39,631 bases of DNA. Source: a virus. Of this stretch, positions 28,410-38,157 are shown one piece after another; position 1 is the stretch's first letter; the number at the start of each line of letters is the position of its first letter. The translations under genes and the position numbers were made by a program. Location of the stretch: positions 1-39,631 of IMG/VR virus record IMGVR_UViG_3300042691_009031. The stretch is one strand, 5' to 3'. Below the pieces are notes generated by a model. The model was not told where the DNA came from and made no database searches. It was given only the letters and a program-made list of their open reading frames with translations.

Positions 28410-31328
28410 ATGCCACTCATACTACGGGATCGAGTTCAGGAAACAACAACCACTCTCGGTACTGGCACGATTACTCTTGCTGGTGCTGTTAGTGGTTTTC
28501 AATCTTTTTCTGTAATAGGAAACGGTAATACAACGTATTACACAATTGTTAGTCAAACTAGCAATGAGTGGGAAGTAGGGATTGGAACTTATACCTCTTC
28601 TGGAACCACATTATCCAGAGACACGGTTTTAGAATCTTCCAATGGCGGTAGTTTGGTTAACTTCTCCGCAGGTACGAAAAATGTATTTGTGACTTACCCG
28701 GCTGAAAAAAGTGTTTACAAAGACGCCAGCGAGGATGTAACTCTACCAGATACTCTAACTGCTGCTACGGTAGCAATAGACGCCCCCACAACTGACGCTA
28801 CTTTTACAAACGACACAGGCATTACTGGCTGGGTTTACTCTGGTAAAGGTTTTAGTGTTAACGCACAAGAATCGGCTCCAACTGGTTTATTTTTTAAACC
28901 CGATGGAACAAAAATGTACGTTACCGGTTCGTCTGGTGACGATGTAAACGAATACAACCTTGGAACTGCGTGGGATGTAACTACTGCAAGTTTTGTTGCG
29001 GTATCAACTGGAATTACTCAAGACACGGCCCCACAAGACTTGTTTTTTAAAGATGACGGCCTGACTTTGTTTGTCATTGGAGATACAAACAATACCGTTT
29101 ATCAATACACTTTATCAGTAGCATGGGACATTACAACCGCTACTTATTCTTCCAAGTCTTTTAGTGTTGCAACCCAAGAAACAACTCCGGTCGGTATGTG
29201 GTTTAAGTCCGATGGGACTACCATGTATATTGTTGGAACGGGCAATGATACAGTTTACCAATACACACTAAGCACACCTTGGGACATTTCAACTGCTTCT
29301 TATGCAAGCATCTCATTTAGCGTTGCAGCACAAGATACTTCTCCATCGCAAGTAGTTTTAAGTGCAGATGGCACAAAGATGTGGGTTCTTGGAAACATTG
29401 GTGATGACATCAATGAATATACTCTTGGAACCGCTTGGAACATAAGCACGGCCACTTTTGTAAACAATGTTTATGTTGGTTTTCAAGAAACTACTCCAAC
29501 CGGATTATTTATAGATTCAACTGCGGCCAATCGTGTTTATGTTGTTGGTCAAAGTAGCGACACGGTTTTCCAATACAACACGGTTACAAATACTGTTGAT
29601 GCAATGACAGACAGGTTGTTTGTAAGCGGTGAAGGTTATGTAGATGGAAATACTTTTTTTGGTTCAAACGTTAATATAGATTTAAATATCAATTCAGGCT
29701 CGGCTTCATTTGGTACGACAAGTATTTCTGGTGGTTTAACCGCATCATCTTCAGTCAATTTTTCTGCAAACACAGCCAACATTTCAATTGGTACTGCTCA
29801 AACTACTGGCGCTTTAAGTCTTGGTGGCACAACCCAGACAGGCATACTAACAGTAGGCCAATCGACTGGCGCACAGACGCTAAACATTGGTACTGGCGCA
29901 ACGACCAGCGCAACTACCAAAACCATCAACATTGGAACCGCTGGTGTCTCTGGGTCTACCACAAACATCGCTATTGGCTCTGCAGTATCTGGCTCTCTTG
30001 GAACAACCACGATACAAGCGCCCACTGTAAACATTGGTCAGACTGCAACACAGTTTCGCGTTACAAATACCGCCTCTGCGGTTAACTTTTTTCAAGTTAC
30101 GGGTAATACAGCTACTAACGCTCCTAATATTTCTTCTCAAGGCTCAGACACAAACATTGGTTTTGTTTTATCTAGTAAAGGAACAGGCCGTTTTGATTTC
30201 TTTACAAATAACTTAGCTCAACAACAGTTCCGTGTTGAACACACCGCCTCTGCTGTGAACTTTGTGCAGGTTACTGGTGCGGCTACTGGTTCCGGGCCAG
30301 TCTTATCTTCCGTAGGTAACGACACCAACATCGACCTAAACCTGACTACTAAAGGTACTGGTGTTGTAAACCTAAATACTGGTGCTGGTACTCAGGTTCG
30401 TATTATTGATAGTGGCGGTACGGCAGTAAATCGTATTCACCTCCAAGGACAGGCTACCGGATTTTTACCAGTCATTGCCTCCAGAGGTAGCGATACAAAC
30501 CTTGGTATGACGTATTCAACCCAAGGAACTGGGCCGCATGATTTTTATACTGCTGGGACAAGTTTTACCCAACAATTTAAAGTCTCTCACACCGCCAGCG
30601 CAGTAAATTATGTACAGGTGACTGGGGCGGCGACTGGTTTTGAGCCAACGATTTCAGCGCAGGGTAGCGATTCAAGTGTTAGTTTGAATCTGGCTGGAAA
30701 GGGGGCATCTGGCTTTGTTCAGTTTACTGTTAATAGCATTTTGCGTGGAAGATTTGGCGCTTCTGGTGTTGTTGACCTTGGTATTTCTTCTTCTGGTGGA
30801 ACTGGATTTCAAATAAGTGCAACCACTAACCAAGTAAATTATTTACAAGCAGCAGGTGCAATAGCATCATCAGGCCCAGTCTTGTCCGCCCAAGGCTCAG
30901 ATACCAACATCGACCTAAACCTAACTCCAAAAGGCACAGGAACAGTAGTAGTAAACGGGCCTTTAACGGCAACTAGTTCAATACAAAATACAAGGATCAA
31001 TCCAAGAGCAGTAGTTGCGGGGGCAACTTCTGGCAGTCTTACAATCAACGGTGACACAACCGATTTATACGAGGCCGAAGGACTTACCGGGGCAATTACA
31101 TTTTTGCAGCCTAGCGGCACTCCTGTAGATGGTCAGCGACTCATAATCCGAATAAAAGATAATGGAACTGCCAGAGGCATCACTTGGACGACAACTAGTG
31201 GAGCATTCAGGGCAGTAGGAGTTACTTTACCGACCACTACTGTTTTGTCAAAAGTTACTTATGTTGGCTGTATTTACAATGCCACAGATGTTTTTTGGGA
31301 TGTTATTGCAGCAGTAACTCAAGCATAA
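28410..31328 (+). CDS. Fibre protein with beta-propeller-like and trimeric repeats, 972 aa
   Basis: Residues 1-105 form a tail-fibre N-terminal domain (RDRVQETTTTLGTGTITLAG, then SRDTVLESSNGGSLVNFSAG), probably the virion-attachment part. Residues about 145-400 hold five copies of a ~51-residue repeat ('T-P-x-G-L-F-F-K-x-DG-T-K-M-Y-V-x-G' and 'VYQYTLSxxWDI'), which resemble beta-propeller blades. Residues about 555-840 hold five copies of 'NYVQVTGAATG...SAQGSDTNIDLNL...KGTG'. The C-terminus (FLQPSGTPVDGQRLIIRIKD) is a common phage C-terminal beta domain. Likely a receptor-binding fibre. Confidence 0.85.
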   Translation: MPLILRDRVQETTTTLGTGTITLAGAVSGFQSFSVIGNGNTTYYTIVSQTSNEWEVGIGTYTSSGTTLSRDTVLESSNGGSLVNFSAGTKNVFVTYPAEKSVYKDASEDVTLPDTLTAATVAIDAPTTDATFTNDTGITGWVYSGKGFSVNAQESAPTGLFFKPDGTKMYVTGSSGDDVNEYNLGTAWDVTTASFVAVSTGITQDTAPQDLFFKDDGLTLFVIGDTNNTVYQYTLSVAWDITTATYSSKSFSVATQETTPVGMWFKSDGTTMYIVGTGNDTVYQYTLSTPWDISTASYASISFSVAAQDTSPSQVVLSADGTKMWVLGNIGDDINEYTLGTAWNISTATFVNNVYVGFQETTPTGLFIDSTAANRVYVVGQSSDTVFQYNTVTNTVDAMTDRLFVSGEGYVDGNTFFGSNVNIDLNINSGSASFGTTSISGGLTASSSVNFSANTANISIGTAQTTGALSLGGTTQTGILTVGQSTGAQTLNIGTGATTSATTKTINIGTAGVSGSTTNIAIGSAVSGSLGTTTIQAPTVNIGQTATQFRVTNTASAVNFFQVTGNTATNAPNISSQGSDTNIGFVLSSKGTGRFDFFTNNLAQQQFRVEHTASAVNFVQVTGAATGSGPVLSSVGNDTNIDLNLTTKGTGVVNLNTGAGTQVRIIDSGGTAVNRIHLQGQATGFLPVIASRGSDTNLGMTYSTQGTGPHDFYTAGTSFTQQFKVSHTASAVNYVQVTGAATGFEPTISAQGSDSSVSLNLAGKGASGFVQFTVNSILRGRFGASGVVDLGISSSGGTGFQISATTNQVNYLQAAGAIASSGPVLSAQGSDTNIDLNLTPKGTGTVVVNGPLTATSSIQNTRINPRAVVAGATSGSLTINGDTTDLYEAEGLTGAITFLQPSGTPVDGQRLIIRIKDNGTARGITWTTTSGAFRAVGVTLPTTTVLSKVTYVGCIYNATDVFWDVIAAVTQA

Positions 31329-31338
31329 AGGAGCGCTC

Positions 31339-31509
31339 ATGCAGCAAATTAGATTTACTTATGAAACTCGTTTTGGCCCATTTTCTGATGCACTTTATCT
31401 GCCAGAAGATCATACCTTTACTGAAGAGCAGATTGAGGCGATGAAGCAAGAACGGTTGAATAATTGGCTTGCAATAGTTAACCCGCCTATTGTTCCCGCT
31501 GAAGAGTAA
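31339..31509 (+). CDS. Small hypothetical protein, 56 aa
   Basis: Reads MQQIRFTYETRFGPFSDALY, then LPEDHTFTEEQIEAMKQERL and a proline-rich end. AAAGGAG lies 9 nt before the ATG, and it fills the gap between two fibre genes exactly. It may be a fibre chaperone or assembly factor, by position only. Confidence 0.66.
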   Translation: MQQIRFTYETRFGPFSDALYLPEDHTFTEEQIEAMKQERLNNWLAIVNPPIVPAEE

Positions 31510-31512
31510 TAA

Positions 31513-34500
31513 ATGGCAGATCGGTATTGGGTAGGTGGGACCGCTGCTTGGGATGGCACTGCGGGCACCAAGTGGGCACTAACCTCCGGAGGGCTAGGGG
31601 GTCAGGCCGTTCCCACATCTGCCGATGATGTGTTTTTTGATAGCGCATCTGGAGCCAATACCGTCACTATTTCTACTGGCAATACCGGTGCAAAATCAAT
31701 TAATTGCACGGGGTTTACTGGAACTTTAGCTGGAACTGCTGCAATTACTGTATCGGGTAGCGTTACGTTAGTTGCTGGTATGACTTATAGTTATACTGGA
31801 ATACTCACCATAAATGCAACCGCAACATTAACTACTGCCGGAAAATCACTAGGATCAGAAACTGTTGTTAGTGGATCTGGCATAACTGTAACACTTGGAG
31901 ACGCATTAACTACTACTAAACTGTTTACTTTAACTCAAGGTACATTTGATGCGGCAAACTTTAATGTAACAGTGGCAGGATTTAGTTCTAGTAACACAAA
32001 TACAAGAACTGTAACAATGGGGTCTGGTACTTGGTCTATATCAGGTAGTTGGACTTGCACAACTTCAACTAATCTTACAGTCAATGCTAATACATCGACA
32101 ATTAGCATGACAAGTGCATCTCCAAAAACATTTGCTGGTGGTGGAAGAACTTACTATATTTTAAATCAAGGCGGTTCAGGAACCTTAGTTATTTCAGGTG
32201 CTAATACTTTTAATGATTTTACAAATTCTGTTACAACTGCAAACACAAGAATTGAATTTACTAATGCTACAACATACACATTTACAAATTTTACCTATTC
32301 AAATACCGCACCGTATACAACAGTATTTCAATCTTTAATAACAGGTGCTACTTACACTTTATCAAAGTCATCTGGAACAGTTACCGTAAGCAGATTATTA
32401 ATTCGAGATTCGATAGCAACAGGTGGCGCAACATGGAATGCAACAGATAGCGTAGATCGCGGAAATAACACCGGCTGGAATATCACTGCATCAACCGGTA
32501 GATATTGGGTTGGTGGCACAGCAAACTGGGATGGCACCGCCGGAACCAAGTGGGCAGCATCATCTGGTGCGGCAGGAGGTTCAACCGTTCCGGGTCTTGT
32601 AGATCCCGCATATTTTGATGCTAACTCAGGAGCCAATACCGTAACTATTTCTGGCGGTAACTTTGGTTGTGCTGGAATTATTTGTACAGGATTTACCGGA
32701 ACTATTACTGGTACTGCTCCAATTCAAGTTAACGGAAACTTAACTTTAGTTGCTGGAATGACCTACACTTATACCGGAACAATGAGTGTAAATGCAGCCT
32801 GTACAGTTACATGTGCTGGAAAAACATTAGGACAATATATTTTTGATTCTTTCGGTCAAACTTGTACTCTTGCAGATGCTTGTACTCTTGGTACAGCCAG
32901 CTCTTTTGTTTTAACTGCAGGAACTTTAAATTTAAACGGCAATACTTTAAGCACAGGTATATTTTCTTCAAGTGGAACTAGCACCCGTGCGATTACCTTT
33001 GGTTCTGCAAATATTGCTCTTACCAGTACGACTGCAGCAACTATTGTATTAAGTATGGCGACTGCCAGTAACTTTACCATGACAACAAGTGGTGGTGGAT
33101 TTACTCGTAATATGGCGGCAACCGCTACTGTTGAGTTTGGCACAACGGGAGGCAGTACATCTAATGCTCCCAACCTAACGGTGAATGCTGGAGCATCTGC
33201 ATTAACATTTACGAATTTTAGTTGGTTTAAAAATGTAGATTTTACTGGAAGCACAAGTACAGTTAGTGCCACCAACTTATCTATTAATGGTAACCTTACC
33301 CTTGCGTCAGGCGGAACATACACATCAATTTTTTTCTCATTTACTTCATCTGGAACATTTACTAGTTCTGGTAGAACAGTTGGTGGCTGTGCTATCGACG
33401 GTTCAGGAATTACAGTCACTTTAGCTGATGCTGCTACCGTAGCAACAAGCGGTGTTTTTAGTTTAACCCGAGGAACACTTAACTTAAACGGTAATACTTT
33501 AAGTACTGGAAGATTTTTTTCTGACGGAACTCTTACTCGTGCTATTACCTTTGGCGCTGCAAATATTGCGTTAACTAGCACAACTGCAGCAACAACAATA
33601 ATAAGTATGGCAACTGCGACCGGTTTTACTTTTACTGGTACCGGTGGATTTACTCGTAATATGGCGGCAACCGCTACCGTTCAGTTTGGTTCTACTGCAG
33701 GCGGTACAACATCAAACGCTCCAAACCTAACGGTAAACGCAGGAGCGTCTGCTTTAACAATTTCAACTGGCAGTGAATTTAGAAATGTAGACTTTACCGG
33801 GTACTCTGGCACAGTTTCAGGTAATTACAATGCTTGTGGAAACCTCACTCTTTCAACGGGCGGCACATATACATCTCTTATAACTACATTTATTGCTTCG
33901 GGAACGCTTACTAGCGTTGGAAAAACAACTAGTAATTTAAATATTAGTGGATCGGGAATTACAGTAACTTTAGCTGATGCTGCTAACTTAGGAACAAGCG
34001 GTTCTTTTACTTTAACCCAAGGAACACTTAACCTAAATGGAAACACATTAACTACAGGCAGTATCAGTTCTAATAATAGTAATACTCGCGCTATTACTTT
34101 TGGCTCCGCAAACATAGCATTAGTAGCTAATGTTTCAACTACTATAATTCTTATGACAACTGCTACCGGATTTACTTTTACTGGTACCGGTGGATTTACC
34201 CGAAATCAAGTAGCAATTGCTACCGTTGATTTTGGATCAAGTGCTGGAGGTACAGCTTCAAACGCTCCTAACCTAACGGTAAACGCAGGAACATCCGCAT
34301 TAACAATTACAAATAATAGTTATTTTAAAAATTTAAATTTTACCGGATTTGCTGGATCGGCTGCAAACAATGTTTTTGTTGCTGGAAACCTTACTCTTTC
34401 AACAGGTGGTACATACACAAGTATTGGCGCAACTTTTGTTGCATCAGGAACGATTACAAGTGTTGGTAAAACATTTTTTCAACTTGCTATTAATGGCTCT

Positions 34501-35166
34501 GGAATTACGGTTAATTTAGCTGATGCTATTTCCGTTCAAAACGGAATAACACTTACCTTGGGTACATTTGATGCGGCAAATTTTAATGTGACAACCGGAG
34601 CATTTAATTCAAACAATTCAAATGTAAGAACCATAACCATGGGATCGGGTACTTGGTCGATGACGGCTTCAAGTTCAGGTGCATGGAATTGCGCTACATC
34701 AACCAATCTTACGGTAAACGCTAATACCTCAACAGTCACCATGACAGGTGCATCAGCAAAAACATTTGCTGGTGGTGGAAGAACTTATTACAACCTCAAT
34801 CAAGGCGGCGCGGGGGCGTTGACTATCAGCGGCTCTAATACCTTTAACAACATCACCAACACCACCCAGCCAGCCACGGTAACTTTTACTGCGGGAACAA
34901 CGCAAACCGTATCCAGTTTTGGTCTGACAGGAACTGCCGGTAACCTAATCACAATTAACAGTAGCTCTGCCGGTTCGCAAGCAACTTTATCTAAGTCATC
35001 TGGCACAATAAGCGTTGATTATTTGTCTATTCAAGACAGTAATGCTACTGGAGGAGCAGCGTGGTATGCCGGGACAAATTCAACTAATGTAAGCAACAAC
35101 ACCGGCTGGATTTTTACGGCCCCGCCCGGACCATCTTCGGGTAGTTTTTTGATGTTTCTAAGTTAA
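31513..35166 (+). CDS. Very long repetitive fibre/adhesin protein, 1217 aa
   Basis: Extremely rich in Thr, Ser, Gly, Asn and Ala, consistent with a beta-helix or stacked beta-strand fibre. Residues 1-30 (RYWVGGTAAWDGTAGTKWAL) recur near residue 332 (RYWVGGTANWDGTAGTKWAA). Three tandem modules of about 183 residues start near residues 471, 654 and 837 (each contains LNLNGNTL, RAITFGSANIALT-like and ASALTI strings). An 'FDAANFNV' block with TFAGGGRTYY occurs near both ends. Likely a host-surface-binding fibre. It starts ATGGCAGATCGG with GAAGAG weakly spaced upstream. Confidence 0.83.
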   Translation: MADRYWVGGTAAWDGTAGTKWALTSGGLGGQAVPTSADDVFFDSASGANTVTISTGNTGAKSINCTGFTGTLAGTAAITVSGSVTLVAGMTYSYTGILTINATATLTTAGKSLGSETVVSGSGITVTLGDALTTTKLFTLTQGTFDAANFNVTVAGFSSSNTNTRTVTMGSGTWSISGSWTCTTSTNLTVNANTSTISMTSASPKTFAGGGRTYYILNQGGSGTLVISGANTFNDFTNSVTTANTRIEFTNATTYTFTNFTYSNTAPYTTVFQSLITGATYTLSKSSGTVTVSRLLIRDSIATGGATWNATDSVDRGNNTGWNITASTGRYWVGGTANWDGTAGTKWAASSGAAGGSTVPGLVDPAYFDANSGANTVTISGGNFGCAGIICTGFTGTITGTAPIQVNGNLTLVAGMTYTYTGTMSVNAACTVTCAGKTLGQYIFDSFGQTCTLADACTLGTASSFVLTAGTLNLNGNTLSTGIFSSSGTSTRAITFGSANIALTSTTAATIVLSMATASNFTMTTSGGGFTRNMAATATVEFGTTGGSTSNAPNLTVNAGASALTFTNFSWFKNVDFTGSTSTVSATNLSINGNLTLASGGTYTSIFFSFTSSGTFTSSGRTVGGCAIDGSGITVTLADAATVATSGVFSLTRGTLNLNGNTLSTGRFFSDGTLTRAITFGAANIALTSTTAATTIISMATATGFTFTGTGGFTRNMAATATVQFGSTAGGTTSNAPNLTVNAGASALTISTGSEFRNVDFTGYSGTVSGNYNACGNLTLSTGGTYTSLITTFIASGTLTSVGKTTSNLNISGSGITVTLADAANLGTSGSFTLTQGTLNLNGNTLTTGSISSNNSNTRAITFGSANIALVANVSTTIILMTTATGFTFTGTGGFTRNQVAIATVDFGSSAGGTASNAPNLTVNAGTSALTITNNSYFKNLNFTGFAGSAANNVFVAGNLTLSTGGTYTSIGATFVASGTITSVGKTFFQLAINGSGITVNLADAISVQNGITLTLGTFDAANFNVTTGAFNSNNSNVRTITMGSGTWSMTASSSGAWNCATSTNLTVNANTSTVTMTGASAKTFAGGGRTYYNLNQGGAGALTISGSNTFNNITNTTQPATVTFTAGTTQTVSSFGLTGTAGNLITINSSSAGSQATLSKSSGTISVDYLSIQDSNATGGAAWYAGTNSTNVSNNTGWIFTAPPGPSSGSFLMFLS
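32923..34570 (+). repeat. Three tandem ~549-bp modules in the fibre gene
   Basis: Copies begin near 32923, 33472 and 34021. Each starts GGAAC(A/T)(C/T)TTAA(A/C)(T/C)T-like and runs through a Thr/Gly-rich unit to TTAGCTGATGC. They are diverged at the DNA level but keep frame and period, so they look like old in-frame duplications kept by selection or by recombination. Confidence 0.7.
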
Positions 35167-36192
35167 ATGTTTGGCTTTACCGCATTCGCCACAGCACCTT
35201 TCTCTAGTACGGGACAGGTAAGTGTTGAATTATTAATCACTGGTGTTTCGGGTTCTGGTCAAGTAGGCACAGTAGACGAATCTAGAAAAGCAACTGTTTT
35301 TCTTACAGGGGTTGAAGCCCACGCGGAATTAGACCCAGTAGGTGTTGCTGCTGGCTCAGATGTTGAACCCGCCGGTTTCCAACATACGGTTGACTTAGGC
35401 CAAGTAGCCATATCTACCGCTGCCAATGTCTTCCTTACGGGAGTTCAGGGTACAGGTCAATTAGGTCAGGCTGAAGTTCAGGCCAAGGCTGTAGTTAATC
35501 TCACAGGGGTTCAAGCCCAAGGCCAATTAGGTGAAGAAGAGATCAGTGCTGGGGCAATTGTCTTCCAGTCAGGGGTTCAAGGTGTAGGTCAGACTGGTGT
35601 AGTTAATATCCAACGTAAAGCCAACGTCTTCCCGATAGGGGTTCAGGCTTCTGCTTTACTCAATGGCGTTGGGGTGGCGGCAGGATCGAATGTCACTTTA
35701 GCCGGGGTTCAGGCTGTAGGCCAACTTGGCGAAGAGGAAATTAATCTTGAGGCAAATGTTTACCCAATAGGTGTCCAAGGTAACGGGCAGGTTGGCACTG
35801 CACAAATTTCCGGTAAAGCCGTAGTTAGTGTCACAGGGGTTCAGGGTGCTGGGCAACTGGGTGAAGAAGATGTTCAGGCTGGGGCAAAGGCTTATCCGGT
35901 TGGGGTGCAAGCTAACGGTCAGGTAGGCTCGGTAACAAATAGGACCGAAGCTAATGTTTACCCGATAGGGGTTCAAGCCGTTGGTCAGGTGTCAAATGTC
36001 CTTGTTTGGGGGATAATCCCAGACACTAACGATCCTAACTGGCAAGCCGTAAACGACTCTCAAACCGGAAATTGGGCTCCTGTAAATGATCAAAACAATG
36101 TAAATTGGCAACAAATAGACGACTCCCAAACCGGCACTTGGGTACAGGTTGCTGACGGAAATACCGTAGTTTGGGTTGAAATCCCGACATAG
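35167..36192 (+). CDS. Fibre protein with ~20-residue GVQ repeats, 341 aa
   Basis: The N-terminal MFGFTAFATAPFSSTGQVSV is followed by about 12 copies of a 19-20-residue unit, roughly residues 27-280 (typical unit: GVQGNGQVGTAQISGKAVV). The short regular period suggests a stacked solenoid or triple-stranded fibre. The C-terminal 55 residues are a separate W-repeat (NWQAVNDSQTGNWAPVNDQ, then NWQQIDDSQTGTWVQVADG). It starts directly after the previous stop. A virion fibre role is inferred. Confidence 0.8.
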   Translation: MFGFTAFATAPFSSTGQVSVELLITGVSGSGQVGTVDESRKATVFLTGVEAHAELDPVGVAAGSDVEPAGFQHTVDLGQVAISTAANVFLTGVQGTGQLGQAEVQAKAVVNLTGVQAQGQLGEEEISAGAIVFQSGVQGVGQTGVVNIQRKANVFPIGVQASALLNGVGVAAGSNVTLAGVQAVGQLGEEEINLEANVYPIGVQGNGQVGTAQISGKAVVSVTGVQGAGQLGEEDVQAGAKAYPVGVQANGQVGSVTNRTEANVYPIGVQAVGQVSNVLVWGIIPDTNDPNWQAVNDSQTGNWAPVNDQNNVNWQQIDDSQTGTWVQVADGNTVVWVEIPT

Positions 36193-36201
36193 GAGCAATA
36201 A

Positions 36202-37155
36202 ATGGCAAGTACTTACTCAACCAGTCTAAAACTTCAGTTAATGACGACTGGGGAAAATACCGGCACTTGGGGAAACGTCACAAACGTCAACCTCGGGACT
36301 GCCTTAGAAGAGGCGATTGTCGGGTCAGTAAACGTAACCTTCTCTAGTGCTGACGTAACCTTAACCCTGACCGATACTAACGCTGCCCAGACGGCCCGCA
36401 ATATGCGGCTGGTCCTTACGGGAACTTCAGGCGGCGCTCGGCAGTTAGTCGTGCCCGCCGTAGAAAAGATCTATATCGTTAAGAATGATCTTGCAGATAT
36501 TTGTACGGTTAAGGTTAGCGGCCAGACGGGAGTAGCCGTTCCCGCTGGTAAGACCATGTGGTTATGTAATGACGGCACCGATGTCAAAGATGTAGTAACC
36601 CACTTGTCTTCTCTGACCCTTGGTTCTGCCCTTCCCGCTGCATCTGGTGGTACGGGTGTAACTTCTCCGGGTACTGCTGGTAATGTTCTTGTCTCAAGTG
36701 GTAGTGCTTGGGCATCTCAGGCTTTAAATACATTTTCTACAGGAATGATTTTGTTGTGGTCTGGTTCGATTGCCACTATTCCTAGTGGCTGGGCCTTATG
36801 TGACGGAACAAATGGTACTCCTAACCTTCGTGATCGGTTTATTGTTGGTGCTGGTAATACTTATGCAGTGGATGCCACTGGTGGTTCTGCTGATGCGATT
36901 GTTGTAAGCCACACCCACACGGCCTCTGTAACAGACCCGGGCCATACTCACACCTTATCACCAGCTAATCGGCAGGTGTATAACTCAGGTGCTAGTGGTT
37001 CGGCTGGACAGTATAACGGTGGTGAAACATTTACTCAATTAACCATGAGTTCTGCAACAACCGGAATTACTGTTGGAATCAGTACAACTGGCTCATCTGG
37101 AACAAACGCAAATCTGCCCCCGTACTATGCGTTGGCGTACATTATGAAACTGTAA
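36202..37155 (+). CDS. Tail fibre with tail-collar domain, 317 aa (copy A)
   Basis: N-terminal region SLKLQLMTTGENTGTWGNVT (residues 6-25) is a family motif of fibre proteins. The C-terminal half contains the phage tail-collar domain: ILLWSGSIATIPSGWALCDG, TPNLRDRFIVGAG, then a His-rich block (VSHTHTASVTDPGHTHTLS) and the end GTNANLPPYYALAYIMKL. It is preceded by GGAGCAATAA. Copy B follows 9 nt after its stop. Confidence 0.85.
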   Translation: MASTYSTSLKLQLMTTGENTGTWGNVTNVNLGTALEEAIVGSVNVTFSSADVTLTLTDTNAAQTARNMRLVLTGTSGGARQLVVPAVEKIYIVKNDLADICTVKVSGQTGVAVPAGKTMWLCNDGTDVKDVVTHLSSLTLGSALPAASGGTGVTSPGTAGNVLVSSGSAWASQALNTFSTGMILLWSGSIATIPSGWALCDGTNGTPNLRDRFIVGAGNTYAVDATGGSADAIVVSHTHTASVTDPGHTHTLSPANRQVYNSGASGSAGQYNGGETFTQLTMSSATTGITVGISTTGSSGTNANLPPYYALAYIMKL

Positions 37156-37164
37156 GGAGTAAAC

Positions 37165-38151
37165 ATGGCAAGCACATGGTCTAGTCTAAAAATACAATTA
37201 ATGGGTGCTGGCGATGAGAGCGGCACATGGGGTACTGTAACTAATGCAAACTTAGGCACGGTTATTGAGGAGGCGATTACTGGGAGTGCAAACGTATCGT
37301 TTTCTAGTGCTGACGTAACACTGACCCTTACAGATAGCACGGCCTCGCAGACCGCTCGTAACCTGCGTTTAAACCTTACAGGCACATCAGGTGGAGCAAG
37401 AAATCTTGTAGTTCCGGCTATTGAGAAGTTTTACATTGTTAATAACGGCCTAGCAGATACGGTAACAGTCAAGAACTCTACCGGCACCGGAGTAGATGTT
37501 CCAGCCGGTAAAACCATGCTGGTATTTAACAATGGCACAAACGTTCTTGATGTCATTACCCACCTAAGTTCACTAACTCTGACTTCTGCCTTACCAGCAG
37601 GTTCGGGTGGTACTGGGCTTACTTCTCCGGGCACATCTGGGAATGTCCTGACTTCTAACGGTTCTGCATGGGTTTCTTCTGCACCATTTCCATCTGGTGG
37701 AATTATTATGTGGTCAGGGACAATCGCCACAATTCCTTCTGGCTGGGCGCTTTGCGATGGAACAAGCGGAACCCCCGATTTGCGTAACAAATTTGTTATC
37801 GCCGCAGATGCAGATTCAGGTGGCGCTGCAAAAACTACAGTTACAGGATCGGCAACTCAGTCTGGTGGATCAAAAGATGCCATCGTTGTCAGCCACACCC
37901 ATACTGCTACTTCTGCTGTTACTGATTCAGGCCATACTCATACTACAACAATTAATGCTACTAATAATCAAGGTAGTGGCCCAGCATGGTTGTTTTGGAG
38001 CAACGGCGGTTCTCAAGGAACTGGGACCCATACAAGCAGTAGTTCAACAACTGGTATTACTGTTTCTACTACCGTTGCATCAACTGGCTCATCTGGCACT
38101 AATGCAAACCTCCCGCCGTACTATGCGCTGGCATTTATTATGAAACTGTGA
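37165..38151 (+). CDS. Tail fibre with tail-collar domain, 328 aa (copy B)
   Basis: A tandem paralogue of the preceding gene. SLKIQLMGAGDESGTWGTVT and NVSFSSADVTLTLTDSTASQ match copy A almost residue by residue, and the collar domain (IIMWSGTIATIPSGWALCDG, TPDLRNKFVI, GTNANLPPYYALAFIMKL) is also kept. Differences cluster in the His-rich and glycine-rich segment (SHTHTATSAVTDSGHTHTTT). The two may form a heterotrimeric fibre or bind different receptors. Confidence 0.85.
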   Translation: MASTWSSLKIQLMGAGDESGTWGTVTNANLGTVIEEAITGSANVSFSSADVTLTLTDSTASQTARNLRLNLTGTSGGARNLVVPAIEKFYIVNNGLADTVTVKNSTGTGVDVPAGKTMLVFNNGTNVLDVITHLSSLTLTSALPAGSGGTGLTSPGTSGNVLTSNGSAWVSSAPFPSGGIIMWSGTIATIPSGWALCDGTSGTPDLRNKFVIAADADSGGAAKTTVTGSATQSGGSKDAIVVSHTHTATSAVTDSGHTHTTTINATNNQGSGPAWLFWSNGGSQGTGTHTSSSSTTGITVSTTVASTGSSGTNANLPPYYALAFIMKL

Positions 38152-38157
38152 TGATTT

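Noticed and set aside
32856-33581. A 241-aa open frame on the minus strand within the long fibre gene
   Set aside because: It is a shadow of the repetitive plus-strand gene, with low-complexity Val/Pro/Leu-rich composition and no ribosome binding site.
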